Assembly: GCA_037442025.1 (NCBI GenBank)
Contig: JBBIRB010000006.1
Location: forward strand, 20,005 to 84,004
Length of the DNA stretch: 64,000 nucleotides
Source of the DNA: UBA2287 sp037442025
Lineage (GTDB): Bacteria > Bacteroidota > Bacteroidia > Bacteroidales > Tenuifilaceae
Reading direction: 5' to 3'
A program made the translations under genes and the position numbers. The notes beneath the pieces are model-generated. The model made no database searches and was not told the origin of the DNA. It saw only the letters and a program-made list of their open reading frames with translations. Shown piece by piece: positions 1-9,003 of the stretch; position 1 is the first letter of the stretch; each line of letters opens with the position of its first letter.

Positions 1-2208
1 CTTGTAGTTGTTACCCTTAAAAAAGATGTAAGGGCCCCATCTGCCGTTGAGTATTAGGAGTTGCGAATCCTCTTCAAATTGTTTGGCAACCCTTTCAACG
101 GCTTTCTGGCGCGATTCTTCAATTAGTTCTATTGCTCTTGCCAATTCGATGGTTAAGGGATCATCCGTTTTTTTAAGAGAAACGAATTTGGAATTATGCC
201 TTACATAGGGGCCAAAGCGCCCCACGCCAATTACTACCTCTTTTTCCTCATAATTACCTACGCTACGGGGTAGTTTGAATAGCGACAGGGCATCGTCGAG
301 CGTAAGCGATTCGATCAGTTGACCCTTAAGAAGGCTTGCGTACTGGGGCTTTTCGCCGGTTTCAGCATTGGCCTCCCCAATTTGAACCACAGGACCAAAC
401 CTGCCAATTCGAACCGATACGGTTTTACCCGTTTTGGGATCGAGACCTAAAAGTCGCTCGCCCTTACTGTAGTCCGATTCCTTTATGGTTCGTTCAACGT
501 TTTTATGAAAAGCTTTATAGAATCGATCAATCATTGAGGTCCACTCCTTTTTGCCGTCGGCAATTAGGTCGAACTCTTCTTCTACAGAAGCAGTAAAGTT
601 GTAGTTAAGTATATTGGTGAAATGTTCAACTAGGAAGTCGTTCACAACCATGCCAATATCGCTCGGAAAAAGTTTAGCTTTTTCGGTTCCAACCGTTTCA
701 GTTTTCTCTTTCGAATCTATTTTACTTTTCTTAAGTGAATGGATTATATACTTCCGTTCGCTCCCGGGCCGATCTTCCTTAAGCACATATCCGCGCGAAA
801 TGATGGTTGATATGGTGGGCGCATAGGTTGACGGGCGGCCAATTCCCAATTCTTCCAATTTTTTCACCAAGCTGGCTTCAGTGTACCGTGGAGGTCGCTG
901 GGTGAAACGCTGGGTTGCCAAAATTTCAAGCGGATCGAGCAACTCACCTGCTTTCATGGGAGGTAATAGCTCCTCGTTTGCTTCGTCCACATCATCGTCG
1001 GTCGACTCGAAGTAAACCCTTAAAAAACCATCGAAAAGGAGCACTTCGCCAGTAGCCAAGAACTTGTAATTTGAGTTAGATATATCGATTGTGACAACAG
1101 TTTTTTCAATTTGAGCTTCGCTCATCTGTGAGGCAACGGTTCTTTTCCAAATGAGTTCGTACAATTTTTGTTCGCCAGTGTTTGTCGATACTTTTTGCTT
1201 TTCGAGGTAGGTTGGCCTTATAGCTTCGTGAGCCTCCTGAGCGCCCTTAGCCTTTGTTTTAAAATTACGCACATGCACATACTTAGGTCCAAACTCTTTC
1301 TCAATTAAACTCTTGGCCGAAGCAAGGGCTGCATTTGAAAGGTTAACGGAGTCGGTACGCATATAGGTAATATGGCCTGCTTCGTATAACCGCTGGGCAA
1401 GGGTCATGGTTTGGGAAACGGAGAATCCCAATTTCCGACTTGCCTCTTGCTGTAAGGTGGAGGTAGTAAAAGGGGGCGCAGGCGATTTTTTGGCCGGCTT
1501 TTTAGAAATGTCGGAAACGGTAAACTTGGCGTGTTTGCAGCTTTCGAGAAATTCAAGTGCTTTAGCCTCTTTTTCAATTCTATCGTTAAGTTCAGCTTTA
1601 ATTTTTCCTTGTCCTTGGAATGCGCCCGTTACCCTGAAAAACGATTCCGACTTGAAGCCCAGTACCTCACGTTCCCTTTCTACAATAAGCCGAACGGCTA
1701 CCGATTGAACCCTACCGGCCGATAGCGATGGCTTAACCTTTTTCCAAAGAACAGGGGATAGTTCGAAGCCTACAAGTCGATCGAGGACTCTACGTGCCTG
1801 CTGCGCATTCACTAGGTCCTGATTAACATAACGGGGGTTTTCAACTGCTTTCTGAATAGCCTCCTTAGTAATTTCGTGAAAAACTATACGCTTGGTTTTC
1901 TGTGGCGACAACTTTAGCACCTCGCAAAGGTGCCAGGCAATGGCTTCTCCCTCGCGGTCCTCATCGGTAGCGAGCCATACTGTTTCCGACTCCTTGGTAA
2001 GTTTCTTGAGCTCATCAACTACCTTTTTTTTGTCATCGCTTACAATATATTCTGGTTTAAAGTTGTTATCGATATCAATTCCCAGTTTTTTCTTCGACAG
2101 GTCGCGTATATGCCCAAAGCTCGATTTTACCGTAAACCCTTTACCTAAAAACTTTTCAATGGTTTTGGCTTTGGCAGGCGACTCAACAATTACCAAGTTC
2201 TCTATCAT
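1..2208 (-). CDS. topA: DNA topoisomerase I (5' part, runs off window)
   Basis: Type IA topoisomerase that relaxes negatively supercoiled DNA. The gene begins at the ATG complementary to 2206-2208 and stays open to the left edge (736 codons), so the C-terminus is missing. The product starts MIENLVIVESPAKAKT, the typical Toprim start. It carries EDREGEAIAWH (Toprim acidic and DxD-like region) and TYMRTDS, whose tyrosine (about residue 282) is the DNA-linking residue. The GRPSTYAP motif follows. The visible C-terminal part shows the glycine-rich G(R/K)FGP(Y/V) repeats of topoisomerase C-terminal repeat domains. No zinc-finger cysteines are visible in the part present. The gene is divergent from the penicillin-binding protein gene, with a 259-base spacer. 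Identification is certain; only completeness is open. Confidence 0.97.
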   Translation of the reverse strand, partial: MIENLVIVESPAKAKTIEKFLGKGFTVKSSFGHIRDLSKKKLGIDIDNNFKPEYIVSDDKKKVVDELKKLTKESETVWLATDEDREGEAIAWHLCEVLKLSPQKTKRIVFHEITKEAIQKAVENPRYVNQDLVNAQQARRVLDRLVGFELSPVLWKKVKPSLSAGRVQSVAVRLIVEREREVLGFKSESFFRVTGAFQGQGKIKAELNDRIEKEAKALEFLESCKHAKFTVSDISKKPAKKSPAPPFTTSTLQQEASRKLGFSVSQTMTLAQRLYEAGHITYMRTDSVNLSNAALASAKSLIEKEFGPKYVHVRNFKTKAKGAQEAHEAIRPTYLEKQKVSTNTGEQKLYELIWKRTVASQMSEAQIEKTVVTIDISNSNYKFLATGEVLLFDGFLRVYFESTDDDVDEANEELLPPMKAGELLDPLEILATQRFTQRPPRYTEASLVKKLEELGIGRPSTYAPTISTIISRGYVLKEDRPGSERKYIIHSLKKSKIDSKEKTETVGTEKAKLFPSDIGMVVNDFLVEHFTNILNYNFTASVEEEFDLIADGKKEWTSMIDRFYKAFHKNVERTIKESDYSKGERLLGLDPKTGKTVSVRIGRFGPVVQIGEANAETGEKPQYASLLKGQLIESLTLDDALSLFKLPRSVGNYEEKEVVIGVGRFGPYVRHNSKFVSLKKTDDPLTIELARAIELIEESRQKAVERVAKQFEEDSQLLILNGRWGPYIFFKGNNYK

Positions 2209-2467
2209 TTATAATATGGTATTAGCATGTAAAACGGCACAAAGTAAAGCAATTACAAAACGAACTACAAAATTTTACATAAATTATATGTTTAAAGCCT
2301 ATAAACACTGAGGGTGTAGGTAATGCAAGAAAAAAAACTGAAATGAATTTGCTAAAATGCGAAACAAATATCAAACTAAATTGAGCCCGTTGAACCGAAT
2401 TATATGAGATACTTTTCAGACACCATTCTTTCTAATATTATGTTAATAGTGCTTTACAAAATGAATT

Positions 2468-4837
2468 ATGGTTAACTTTACTGCAAATTTTATAGGTATG
2501 AGATTCTCGAAAAAATTTATTTTATGGTTCTGGGGCATATTTGCCTTTTCATGGGTTATTGGTATAGGACTTTTTGTAATGATAGGAATGGAGGTTTTTG
2601 GCCCCCTTCCAACATTCGAGGAGTTGGAAAATCCCAAAAGCATCGTGGCCTCCGAGGTGTACTCGGAAGACAATTTGGTTCTGGGAACCTACTTTGTTCA
2701 GAACAGAAGTTTTGTGGAATTTGAAGAGCTATCGCCCAATTTAGTAAATGCTCTCATTGCCACCGAGGATGTTCGCTTTTATCGTCATTCAGGAATCGAT
2801 GCCCGAAGCTTGGGGCGAGTGATTGTTAAAACCATTCTTTTGGGACAAGAGGGTAGTGGAGGTGGAAGCACGATTACTCAACAGTTAGCTAAAAATCTTT
2901 TTCCCCGCGACACGCTCTATCGCAGATCTACAATTATAAGAAAAGCCAATCTGGTAGTTAACAAATTTAAAGAGTGGATCACATCTGTTAAACTTGAAAG
3001 GAACTATACCAAGAGCGAAATAATTGCCATGTACCTAAATACTGTTGCCTTTGGTAGCAATGCGTATGGAATTAAAATGGCAGCAAAAACTTTTTTCAAC
3101 GTACCTACCGACTCAATTAGCGTTGAACAGGCAGCTATGCTTATTGGGGTTGTAAATGCGCCTACTCGTTACAGTCCGGTTCGAAACCCAGAACGAGCGT
3201 TGCAGCGGCGAAACCATGTAATATCGCAAATGGGTAAGTATGGGTTTATTTCAAAATCCGAATCGGATTCAATTCAAAAACTCCCCATTAATTTAAATTT
3301 TAGGGTGCAGGATCATAACGTGGGCTTAGCAACCTACTTTCGCGAGTCGCTCAGGCTTATGTTAAGCGCACCTAAACCCGACCCCAATGCATATTTCACT
3401 AGAATTTTGTACGTTGAGGATTCTCTACAGTGGGCCAATAACCCGCTTTACGGATGGTGTAACAAAAATCTGAAGCCCGACGGAACGCCATACAATTTGT
3501 ATCGCGATGGGCTTAAAATTTATACCACTATTAACAGCAAAATGCAAGCCTACGCAGAGGAAGCGGTTGCAAATCACCTTGGAACTTTTTTACAGGTCGA
3601 GTTCGACAAGGAACAGAAAGCTCGTCGTTACAGACTATTTGCCGATGCATTGACCGATGCTCAGATTAACTCCATTTTAAATAGTGCCATGAGGCAAACC
3701 GAATTATACCGCTTACTTAGGAACAGAGGGGTTTCAATGGATAGTATAAGCAAGGTTTTCAGAACAAAGGTGCCCATGACCGTTTTTACATGGAAGGGAG
3801 AACGCGATACGCTAATGAGCCCCCTCGATTCTATTAAGCACTACAAGCGCTATTTGAGGGCCAGCTTCATGGCCATGGACCCACGAAACGGGAACGTTAA
3901 GGCATGGGTGGGTGGCCCCAACTTCAAGCATTTTAAGTACGATCAGGTTAACAAGGGTAAGCGACAGGTTGGGTCAACCATTAAGCCATTTCTTTATACT
4001 CTGGCCATGCAGGAGGGGCTATCCCCCTGCCATACCATTCCAAATGTTGCACAAACCTTCCAAGTTGCCGACTCTACATGGACCCCAAAAAACTCGGGCA
4101 ATACCAAGTACGATGGTAAAATGGTAACATTAAAATGGGGGCTGTCAAACTCAGTTAACAACATTTCGGCATGGCTTATAAAGCAGTTCAATCCCAACGC
4201 CCTGGTCGATATTGTTAAAAAAATGGGTGTCACAAGTCGATTAGATCCAGTGCCCTCTATCTTCCTTGGAACCTATGAAATTTCGCTTTACGAAATGGTG
4301 GGAGCCTATGGCACTTTTGCCAACAAGGGCGTGCATGTTGAACCTTTGCTAGTAACCCGTATTGAGGATCGGAATGGCAATGTGCTTGCCACCTTCGCCC
4401 CCCAAAAGAATGAGGCTATAAGCGAGCAAACTGCTTACCTTATGGTGAACCTTCTCGAAAGTGTTGTAAACCGAGGAACAGCCATTCGGCTACGTTATCG
4501 CTATAATTTTTCCGCCCCCATTGCCGGAAAAACTGGAACCACACAGAACCACTCCGATGGATGGTTCATGGGCATGGTACCCAACTTGGTCGCAGGCGTT
4601 TGGGTAGGTGCCGAGGATCGCTCGGTACGTTTTCAAACAATTGGCATGGGACAGGGAGCCAATATGGCACTCCCCATATTTGCCCTTTTCCTCGACAGGG
4701 TTTATAACGATCCCCGCTTAGGATATACACAGCTCGACCAATGGGAAAAGCCTTTAAGCCCACTCAATGTTAAGCTGGATTGCGATGACATTGACCCCAA
4801 GGCTAGCGGTGAAATTTGGGAAGAGGACTTCTTTTAA
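2468..4837 (+). CDS. Class A penicillin-binding protein (PBP1A-like)
   Basis: Bifunctional peptidoglycan synthase: an N-terminal membrane anchor (about residues 17-40), a GT51 glycosyltransferase and a transpeptidase domain. The GT51 motif TEDVRFYRHSG contains the catalytic Glu100, and GGSTITQQLAKNLF follows. The transpeptidase shows SxxK as STIK with Ser503, SxN as SNSVNN, and KTG at Lys688 (AGKTGTTQ). The length of 789 aa is normal for Bacteroidota PBP1A. An alternative start is the ATG at 2498 (MRFSKKF), which still keeps the anchor; neither start has a convincing ribosome site. The stop overlaps by a few bases the stop of the convergent ABC gene. The product sits in the cytoplasmic membrane with its domains in the periplasm. 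Confidence 0.96.
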   Translation: MVNFTANFIGMRFSKKFILWFWGIFAFSWVIGIGLFVMIGMEVFGPLPTFEELENPKSIVASEVYSEDNLVLGTYFVQNRSFVEFEELSPNLVNALIATEDVRFYRHSGIDARSLGRVIVKTILLGQEGSGGGSTITQQLAKNLFPRDTLYRRSTIIRKANLVVNKFKEWITSVKLERNYTKSEIIAMYLNTVAFGSNAYGIKMAAKTFFNVPTDSISVEQAAMLIGVVNAPTRYSPVRNPERALQRRNHVISQMGKYGFISKSESDSIQKLPINLNFRVQDHNVGLATYFRESLRLMLSAPKPDPNAYFTRILYVEDSLQWANNPLYGWCNKNLKPDGTPYNLYRDGLKIYTTINSKMQAYAEEAVANHLGTFLQVEFDKEQKARRYRLFADALTDAQINSILNSAMRQTELYRLLRNRGVSMDSISKVFRTKVPMTVFTWKGERDTLMSPLDSIKHYKRYLRASFMAMDPRNGNVKAWVGGPNFKHFKYDQVNKGKRQVGSTIKPFLYTLAMQEGLSPCHTIPNVAQTFQVADSTWTPKNSGNTKYDGKMVTLKWGLSNSVNNISAWLIKQFNPNALVDIVKKMGVTSRLDPVPSIFLGTYEISLYEMVGAYGTFANKGVHVEPLLVTRIEDRNGNVLATFAPQKNEAISEQTAYLMVNLLESVVNRGTAIRLRYRYNFSAPIAGKTGTTQNHSDGWFMGMVPNLVAGVWVGAEDRSVRFQTIGMGQGANMALPIFALFLDRVYNDPRLGYTQLDQWEKPLSPLNVKLDCDDIDPKASGEIWEEDFF

Positions 4838-6525
4838 ACTTCCTCACTTCTCCCGGGAATCGATTTGAGCAGTCTTTTGGTGTATTCGGTTTGGGGTGAA
4901 GAAAAAATGGTATCGGCGTTCCCCATTTCAACAATATGGCCGCCTTGCATCACCATTATTCGGTTGCTCATGTAGCGAACCACCGACAGGTCGTGCGAAA
5001 TAAAAACGTAAGTGAGCCCTCGTTGCCGCTTAAGATCGTTCAGAAGATTCAGAATTTGAGCTTGTACTGAAACATCCAGCGCCGAAACCATTTCGTCGCA
5101 AATCAGAACCTTTGGTTCAAGGGTAAGTGCCCTTGCTATAACAATACGTTGGCGCTGGCCACCCGAGAACTCGTGAGGGTAACGGTAAAAGCTGTCGGGA
5201 GGAAGTGCAACTTCATTGAGCAGCCCCAAAGCGTAAGCTTTCCGTTGCTGAGCTCCCTTAACAAGCCCATGAACCCTGAGGGGCTCCATTATGGCTTCGC
5301 CAATAGTTAGGCGAGGATTAAGCGACGAGTAGGGGTCCTGAAAAACAATTTGAACCTGGCGGCGGAAGCTCTTTAGTTCGGAGGTAGAAAACTGACCAAT
5401 GTTTTTTCCTTTAAACTTAACAATGCCGATGGGATTTTCGATTAAGCCAAGCAGCGAACGCCCCAACGTGGATTTTCCACAACCCGATTCGCCCACCACC
5501 CCAAGGGTTTCACCCTGGAAAAGGTTAAAAGAAACATTATTTAGGGCTGTAAAACTCCGTTTGGGCTTATTCAGTAGCGAACGTGAAATTATGTAACGAA
5601 CCGTTAGGTTACTAACCTCAAAAACGGGCGAACTGTCGAGCTGCACTGTGCCTTCATCTGCAACGGTATGAAGTACGTTCCCATCGCCATTACTTTCAAT
5701 AAAATCGCCTACAGTCATTAGCCTGCTTGGCCGGCTATCGATGGGTGGCCTACAAGCAACCAGCCCTTTTGTGTAGGGCTCCACTGGGTTTGTAAGGATT
5801 CTATTGGTTTTTCCTGTCTCTACCACCCTTCCTTTGCTTAGCACAATGGCCCGGTCGGTTACTTCTGAAATAACACCTAAGTCGTGGCTAATGAACAGCA
5901 GACTCATACCCCTATTGCGTTGTATTTCCCGAAGCAAAAGAATTATTTCTTTTTGTACGGTTACATCGAGGGCTGTGGTGGGCTCGTCGGCAATGAGGAG
6001 GGCTGGGTTTCCAGCAAGTGCCATAGCAATTATAACTCGCTGCTTCTGCCCACCACTCAGTTGGTGCGGATAGCTTCTGTATACTTTTTGCGGGTCGGGT
6101 AGCTGCATCTCTTCGAAGAGCGATATGCACCTTTCCCTGGCGGTTTTTCCTGTTAATGCAGTATGAAGCGAAACGGCTTCCTGAACCTGCAGCCCGCATC
6201 GCATCGAGGGATTAAGCGAGGTCATGGGTTCCTGAAAAATCATGGAGAGCATTTTCCCCCTTACGCTTTCAATTCCTTTTTGTGGCAATTCAAGAAGGTT
6301 GATTTCCTCTTCAGAATTGGGATGAAATATGGCTTTGCCTTCTGCAATTTTTGCCGAAGAGGGAAGCAAGCCCATTAATGCGAGCGCAGTTACCGATTTG
6401 CCCGACCCCGATTCGCCAACTATTCCGAGCGATTGTCCCTTGAAAAGTTTAAAATTAAGCCCAGTTAAAACTACCGAGGCGCCAAACCTAACCGACAAAT
6501 TATCGACTTTCAATAGAGGTTCCAT
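4834..6525 (-). CDS. ABC transporter, two fused ATPase domains (oligopeptide type)
   Basis: 563 aa with two complete nucleotide-binding domains in tandem (about 1-265 and 290-545), like DppD and DppF fused. Domain 1 has Walker A GESGSGKS, signature LSGGQKQR and Walker B LLIADEPTTALD. Domain 2 has GESGCGKS, FSGGQRQR and VLICDEMVSALD. Each shows the C-terminal extension with a P-rich YTKGL/YTKRL segment typical of dipeptide/oligopeptide importers. No permease or binding-protein gene is nearby; the closest partner is the LolC/E-like permease gene six bases upstream. Last gene of the rbfA - methyltransferase - permease - ATPase run. The substrate is not deducible. Cytoplasmic, membrane-associated. 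Confidence 0.93.
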   Translation of the reverse strand: MEPLLKVDNLSVRFGASVVLTGLNFKLFKGQSLGIVGESGSGKSVTALALMGLLPSSAKIAEGKAIFHPNSEEEINLLELPQKGIESVRGKMLSMIFQEPMTSLNPSMRCGLQVQEAVSLHTALTGKTARERCISLFEEMQLPDPQKVYRSYPHQLSGGQKQRVIIAMALAGNPALLIADEPTTALDVTVQKEIILLLREIQRNRGMSLLFISHDLGVISEVTDRAIVLSKGRVVETGKTNRILTNPVEPYTKGLVACRPPIDSRPSRLMTVGDFIESNGDGNVLHTVADEGTVQLDSSPVFEVSNLTVRYIISRSLLNKPKRSFTALNNVSFNLFQGETLGVVGESGCGKSTLGRSLLGLIENPIGIVKFKGKNIGQFSTSELKSFRRQVQIVFQDPYSSLNPRLTIGEAIMEPLRVHGLVKGAQQRKAYALGLLNEVALPPDSFYRYPHEFSGGQRQRIVIARALTLEPKVLICDEMVSALDVSVQAQILNLLNDLKRQRGLTYVFISHDLSVVRYMSNRIMVMQGGHIVEMGNADTIFSSPQTEYTKRLLKSIPGRSEEV

Positions 6526-6531
6526 AAGTAT

Positions 6532-7767
6532 CTATTTTTTGGAACCGTCCTCCATTGCAAAAATACGGCGGGTAATGATTCGAACCGGAAACCGAGTGGC
6601 CAAATAGCCTAAGGCTATTACTAAAACAAAAATGAATAATATATCAACAGCCTGAACCTCCACGGGGTAAGCATCTATTATGAATGTACCAATTCCCCTC
6701 AGTTTAACGGGTTTAAATACAATTTGAACAAAGCAAATGGCCAAACCAAAAAGAATTCCCATAACCGTACCCGCTACCGAAACCAAAAGTCCTTCGGCGA
6801 GAAAAATCTTCTGAATCATTCGATTATCGGCTCCGAGGCTCCGAAGGGTTTCCACATCGCTTCGCTTATCGATTATAAGCATTGAAAGTGAGCCAATGAG
6901 GTTGAAGGAGGCAATAATAAGAATAAGACCTAGAATTAGAGCGATGGCAACCTTTTCGGTTTTCATGGTTTTGTAAAGCGACTCGTTTTGCTGGTAGCGG
7001 TTGAGTACCCGGAACTGGTCCCCAACAATAGCCTGAACCTCCCGTTGAACACGATTGGGGTTGAACCCCTTTCGAATTTGCAGTTCAATGCTGGTAACCT
7101 CATTGTTATAATTCAATAGTCCGCGAGTAAACTCAATGGGAACAATAATGTACTGCGTGTCGAATTCCTGCTCTATGGCAAACACACCCGATGGCATAAT
7201 TAGCTTCGATGAAAAGGCTGAGGCCGACGATATACCATGATGCCGCCCTCTGCGGGGTAAGTATATTTCGAGCGGATCGAAATGGGCCAAATTGGCATTG
7301 AGGTAGTAAGCTACTCCCTGGCCCATAATAGCCAAAGGCTGGCTGCCCCGCCACAGCAGAAACTCCCCATCAATAATCATGGAGTCAATGCCAGTTTGCT
7401 CGCCGTAGTTTTTGCTAACACCCTTCATGATGCCTATGTGCTGCTTGCCACCGTACTTAAAAAGAGCGTTCTCTTCAAGAACTTCAGAAAAAACGGCTAC
7501 CGATTCGAGGTTACGAAGCGTTTGAAGAGGGGCAAGGGTATCGGGGAAGGTTTTGCCTTCAACAAGCTCAATTTTTAAATCGGCATCGAATGCCGACATC
7601 ATATTGCGGATAAGTGAATCGAACCCATTGAAAACCGAAAGAATAACCACCAAAGCAGTAACACCTGTAGCCATTGCAACTACCGAAATACCCGAGATTA
7701 TGTTGATAATGTTGTGCGATTTTTTTGCAAACAGGTATCTACGTGCTATATAGAATGGAAAATTCAT
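6532..7767 (-). CDS. LolC/LolE-like FtsX-family permease
   Basis: 411-aa membrane protein of the MacB/FtsX type with the LolC/E layout: one N-terminal helix (about residues 20-45), a long periplasmic domain, then three C-terminal helices (about 275-300, 325-350, 375-395). The start FYIARRYLFAKKSHNIINII and the phrase LRSLGADNRMIQKIFLAEG before the second helix are family hallmarks. In E. coli, LolCE with LolD releases lipoproteins to LolA. In Bacteroidota this protein is commonly encoded beside rbfA, as here. No single-domain LolD ATPase is encoded in the window. The start overlaps the stop of the upstream methyltransferase gene by four bases (ATGA), suggesting translational coupling. Confidence 0.92.
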   Translation of the reverse strand: MNFPFYIARRYLFAKKSHNIINIISGISVVAMATGVTALVVILSVFNGFDSLIRNMMSAFDADLKIELVEGKTFPDTLAPLQTLRNLESVAVFSEVLEENALFKYGGKQHIGIMKGVSKNYGEQTGIDSMIIDGEFLLWRGSQPLAIMGQGVAYYLNANLAHFDPLEIYLPRRGRHHGISSASAFSSKLIMPSGVFAIEQEFDTQYIIVPIEFTRGLLNYNNEVTSIELQIRKGFNPNRVQREVQAIVGDQFRVLNRYQQNESLYKTMKTEKVAIALILGLILIIASFNLIGSLSMLIIDKRSDVETLRSLGADNRMIQKIFLAEGLLVSVAGTVMGILFGLAICFVQIVFKPVKLRGIGTFIIDAYPVEVQAVDILFIFVLVIALGYLATRFPVRIITRRIFAMEDGSKK

Positions 7768-8543
7768 TGAGCGATGGGTTTACGGCAAAGGTAAATTATT
7801 TCGTCGTTTGGTAGGCAGTAGCGTGCTACCACATCGGGGTGCAGTTGCTTCAAAAAATCGTCTTCGGTAACCTCGAACCCAGCCAATCGCAATCGGTGGG
7901 CATAGTCGGTTCCATACAAACGAACATGGTCGCGCTGTCCGTAATGTTGCTCCCTAAGTTCGGGGGTATTTACCCAATCCTCTTCTCTTGTTTTTTCAAG
8001 AGAAGGGTTAAGGGGCACCTGAAAAATGCCGAATCCTCCGGGTTTCATAACACGGAATAGTTCGCTCATAGCTTTCTGGTCGTTGGGAACATGCTCCAGC
8101 ACATGGTTGCAAAGAATAGCATCGAACTCGTTGTCGGGCAGGGGCATATTCTGCACATCGAGTTTTACCTTAGCCCATGGGGAAATAAGGTCGGCAGTTA
8201 CGTAGTCGATGTTTGGCATGCTACCAAAGGGTTTCAGAAAACAATACTCAGGGGCAATATGAAGCAACTTAACGTTTTGAGTAAAAAAAGGGGTTTTCTC
8301 TTTTAAATAAAGCCAAATAAGCCGGTGCCTTTCGAGCGATAGCGAGTGAGGGGCAAGCGCATTGGAACGCGAATGTAATCGACCGTAGGGTAGCAGTTTC
8401 CGATAGGTACGGCCCGTTATGGGATCCTCGAAACGCTTTCCATAAAAAAAAGGCGAAACAATTCGTAGTCCTATCGCAGCAATGCGTTGAAGATGATGCC
8501 TTGGAATAAATCGGCTTAGCAGCGAAACAAAGAGTTTAACCAT
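7764..8543 (-). CDS. Class I SAM-dependent methyltransferase
   Basis: 259 aa with a Methyltransf_11-type fold. A degenerate motif I is LLHIAPEYCF (about residues 93-102), an acidic motif II lies around YVTADL, and motif IV reads FDAILCNHVLEHVPND, followed by LFRVMKPGGFGIFQVP. The HIAPE variant in place of the usual glycine-rich loop is typical of the GT-associated or lipid-methylating SAM enzymes in this phylum (family knowledge). The substrate is unknown. It lies 3 bases after rbfA and overlaps the LolC/E gene by 4 bases, so it is co-transcribed. The basic N-terminus (FIPRHHLQRIAAIGLRIV) could be a membrane-surface helix. Confidence 0.87.
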   Translation of the reverse strand: MVKLFVSLLSRFIPRHHLQRIAAIGLRIVSPFFYGKRFEDPITGRTYRKLLPYGRLHSRSNALAPHSLSLERHRLIWLYLKEKTPFFTQNVKLLHIAPEYCFLKPFGSMPNIDYVTADLISPWAKVKLDVQNMPLPDNEFDAILCNHVLEHVPNDQKAMSELFRVMKPGGFGIFQVPLNPSLEKTREEDWVNTPELREQHYGQRDHVRLYGTDYAHRLRLAGFEVTEDDFLKQLHPDVVARYCLPNDEIIYLCRKPIAQ

Positions 8544-8546
8544 GGG

Positions 8547-8885
8547 TTACTGCTTCAATAGGCGGTCGATATTCTCAATATAATCGAGCGAGTCGTCGAT
8601 ATTAAAAATAAGTTCGGGCACAACACGAAACTGCTGCTTAACCCGCTGGGCCAGTTCGTGCCGGATTGTTTTAGCGTTTTGGTTAACAATGGTGAGGGTT
8701 TCATCGGCCTTGTTCGAGGGGAAAACACTCAGAAAAACCTTTGCTACGCCCAGGTCGGGGCTTACGCGAACAATGGTAGCAGTTACCATGCGCCCAGGAA
8801 ATAGCGATTGTGCTTGCCGTTGGAAAATTTCGTTCAAATCCTTCTGTATTTGCCGGGCCACCTTGGCCAATCTTGTGCCTTCCAT
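8547..8885 (-). CDS. rbfA: Ribosome-binding factor A
   Basis: 112-aa RbfA, a KH-fold factor that binds the 30S subunit and assists 16S rRNA 5'-end maturation and cold adaptation. The product starts with TRLAKVARQIQKDLNEIFQR, the family start. It carries VRVSPDLGVAKVFLSVFP and the C-terminal ELIFNIDDSLDYIENIDRLL. Length is normal. It is the first gene of a four-gene minus-strand operon and is divergent from trpS. A TATCTTTG element (8906-8913, minus) lies about 20 bases upstream of the start. Confidence 0.97.
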   Translation of the reverse strand: MEGTRLAKVARQIQKDLNEIFQRQAQSLFPGRMVTATIVRVSPDLGVAKVFLSVFPSNKADETLTIVNQNAKTIRHELAQRVKQQFRVVPELIFNIDDSLDYIENIDRLLKQ

Positions 8886-8905
8886 GTTGGGTAGTATTTA
8901 ATTTG

Positions 8906-8913
8906 CAAAGATA
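8906..8913 (-). promoter_or_regulatory. Candidate -7 element for rbfA operon
   Basis: TATCTTTG on the minus strand matches the Bacteroidota consensus TAnnTTTG. It is 20 bases from the rbfA start codon. I see no good -33 TTG at the expected distance, so the site rests on the -7 element and its position alone. Confidence 0.55.
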
Positions 8914-8972
8914 GTAAAACGAAGCGAATGGGAATGATTCGTGAAGCGTTAACTCATTTTGAAGTTGTTTGT

Positions 8973-8980
8973 TATCTTTG
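8973..8980 (+). promoter_or_regulatory. Candidate -7 element for trpS
   Basis: TATCTTTG on the plus strand, 23 bases before the trpS ATG, is an exact TAnnTTTG match. The -33 position holds GTTAA instead of TTG. Together with the mirror element at 8906-8913 it gives a compact divergent promoter region between rbfA and trpS. Confidence 0.6.
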
Positions 8981-9003
8981 CGGAAATTTAAAACATTAAA
9001 TAA

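Noticed and set aside
1892..2311. Plus-strand gene opposite topA
   Set aside because: It is a shadow frame inside and beyond topA, with serine-rich low-quality translation and no recognisable domain. The minus strand has clear topA motifs.
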